From Planctomycetales bacterium (GTDB lineage: Bacteria; Planctomycetota; Planctomycetia; Pirellulales; Thermoguttaceae), in assembly GCA_007127495.1 (NCBI GenBank), contig SKZG01000064.1, forward strand, positions 1-6,967: a stretch of DNA of 6,967 nucleotides. The letters run 5' to 3'. Positions 5,975 through 6,967 of this stretch are shown here, one piece after another. The notes under the pieces are model-generated. The model saw only the letters and a list, made by a program, of their open reading frames with translations, searched no databases and was not told the origin of the DNA. The position numbers and the translations under genes were made by a program. Every line of letters begins with the position of its first letter. Positions within the stretch are counted from its first letter, which is position 1.

Positions 5975-6955
5975 ATGATTGTCACAACCAAAGAACTGTT
6001 CCGGCATGCCTACGGCAAGTACGCCGTGGGCGCTTACAATATCAACAACCTGGAGCAAACGGTGGGTCTGTTCCGCGGCAATTTGGGGAAATCGAAGTCG
6101 AACGACGATCCGATCGACCCGGCCAAGAGCGCCCCGTTCATCCTCCAGATTTCCCGCGGCGCCCGAGGTTTCACCGACAAGCGGTTCCTCGAGGCCATGA
6201 TCCGCGCAGCCGATGAAGTGTTCCCGGAGTCGATCTTTGCGGTCCATTTGGACCACGGCACGGAAGAGGCGTGCTACGACTGCATCGAGAGCGGCTTTTA
6301 CAGCTCGGTGATGATCGACGCCTCGCACGAGGAGTTCCAGAAGAACATCGAAATAACGCGCCGCGTGGTCGAAGCCGCCCATGCCAAGGGCGTGGTGGTC
6401 GAGGCCGAATTGGGCCAGCTCGGCGGGGTCGAGGAAGACATCGTCGGCAGCGTGAAGCTGACCGATCCGGCCGAAGCCGCCGAATTCATCGAAAAGACCG
6501 GCTGCGACTCGCTGGCCGTGGCCATTGGCACGTCGCACGGGGCCTATAAGTTCGCCAGCAAGCAGGGGCTTCGCCTCGACGTGCTCGAAAAGATTCAAAA
6601 GGCCGTGCCCGCCGGATTCCCCTTGGTCATGCACGGCTCCAGCAGTGTGCCGCAGGAATGGGTCGATCGGATCAACAACGCCGGCGGCGCCATGAAGGGC
6701 TCCAGCGGCGTGCCCGAAGAACAGTACCTGCCCGCCGCCAAGATGGGCGTGTGCAAGATCAACATCGACACCGACGGCCGGTTGGTTTGGTGCGCCATCT
6801 ATCGCGAATCGTTCCGCGACCAGCCCGAGGACTTCGACCCCCGCACGCCGGGCAAGAAGTTCATGCCCGCCTACGCTGATTACATCCTCCACAAGAACAC
6901 GAAGCTGGGCGCCGCAGGCCAACTGGAGAGCGCCCGCAAGCTGAGTGCCCAATAG
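5975..6955 (+). CDS. fba: Class II (zinc-dependent) fructose-1,6-bisphosphate aldolase
   Basis: This cytosolic enzyme of glycolysis and gluconeogenesis reversibly cleaves fructose-1,6-bisphosphate to dihydroxyacetone phosphate and glyceraldehyde-3-phosphate. The 326 residues are within the class II range (roughly 280-360). Motifs in order: YAVGAYNINNLEQ (16-28), a short charged insertion (about 38-52), HLDHG (91-95; Asp93 the likely catalytic acid, His94 a zinc ligand), the SSVMIDAS strand (110-117), VVEAELGQLGG (141-151), AIGTSHGAYK (183-192; His188 a zinc ligand), VMHGSSSVP (218-226; His220 a zinc ligand), KGSSGVPEEQ (241-250) and NIDTDGR (263-269), which contacts substrate phosphate in relatives. 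All expected catalytic residues are present. The start at 5975 is chosen on the domain and its AGGAG. The wording of the N-terminus and the C-terminal HKNTKLGAAGQL is what I associate with planctomycete aldolases (recollection). The gene is divergent from BON-purH. The remaining 12 bp end in AGGA, possibly a ribosome binding site for a following gene. Confidence 0.97.
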   Translation: MIVTTKELFRHAYGKYAVGAYNINNLEQTVGLFRGNLGKSKSNDDPIDPAKSAPFILQISRGARGFTDKRFLEAMIRAADEVFPESIFAVHLDHGTEEACYDCIESGFYSSVMIDASHEEFQKNIEITRRVVEAAHAKGVVVEAELGQLGGVEEDIVGSVKLTDPAEAAEFIEKTGCDSLAVAIGTSHGAYKFASKQGLRLDVLEKIQKAVPAGFPLVMHGSSSVPQEWVDRINNAGGAMKGSSGVPEEQYLPAAKMGVCKINIDTDGRLVWCAIYRESFRDQPEDFDPRTPGKKFMPAYADYILHKNTKLGAAGQLESARKLSAQ

Positions 6956-6967
6956 CCGTTCACAGGA

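Noticed and set aside
5954..6952. 332-codon open frame antisense to the aldolase gene
   Set aside because: Shadow of a clear aldolase gene; its His/Asp/Val-rich content follows from the complementary codons.

Overview
The window is a stretch of GC-rich bacterial chromosome that reads like ordinary core-genome DNA. The best guess for the source is a planctomycete (Pirellulales-like). This is an inference from memory: the class II aldolase has the N-terminal wording and internal motifs I associate with that group, and the region also carries a membrane-anchored VWA protein with a long proline-rich N-terminus and a tiny stand-alone BON-domain protein, both common there. No similarity search was possible. 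I see no insertion sequence, phage gene, CRISPR array, tRNA or rRNA.

Layout. Positions 1-1053 (+) hold the 3' part of an unrecognised protein with a low-complexity Pro/His/Gly-rich middle. A 246-bp gap follows with a good sigma70-like promoter, then a 727-aa protein on + (1300-3483): proline-rich tail, one membrane anchor, VWA domain and helical C-terminus. It converges, across 124 bp holding two possible GC hairpins, on purH (3608-5176, -), the bifunctional enzyme for the last two steps of IMP synthesis. Upstream of purH on the same strand is a small BON-domain gene (5286 to about 5516, -). A 458-bp divergent region (5517-5974) follows, and then a class II fructose-bisphosphate aldolase gene on + (5975-6955).

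How the genes relate. The BON gene and purH are co-directional and 109 bp apart, so they could share a transcript, although a 6-bp stem hairpin lies between them. purH and the aldolase gene are housekeeping genes of nucleotide and carbon metabolism. The VWA and BON proteins are probably envelope-associated. I see no evidence that the genes form one dedicated system, and no convincing new system is visible.

The points most worth a second look are: the BON promoter/leader, which has a 9-bp inverted repeat with one arm in the promoter spacer and a strong GC hairpin in the leader; the VWA domain, which keeps DxSxS but has Ala where the late MIDAS Asp is expected; and a perfect 36-bp tandem duplication in the proline-rich coding region.
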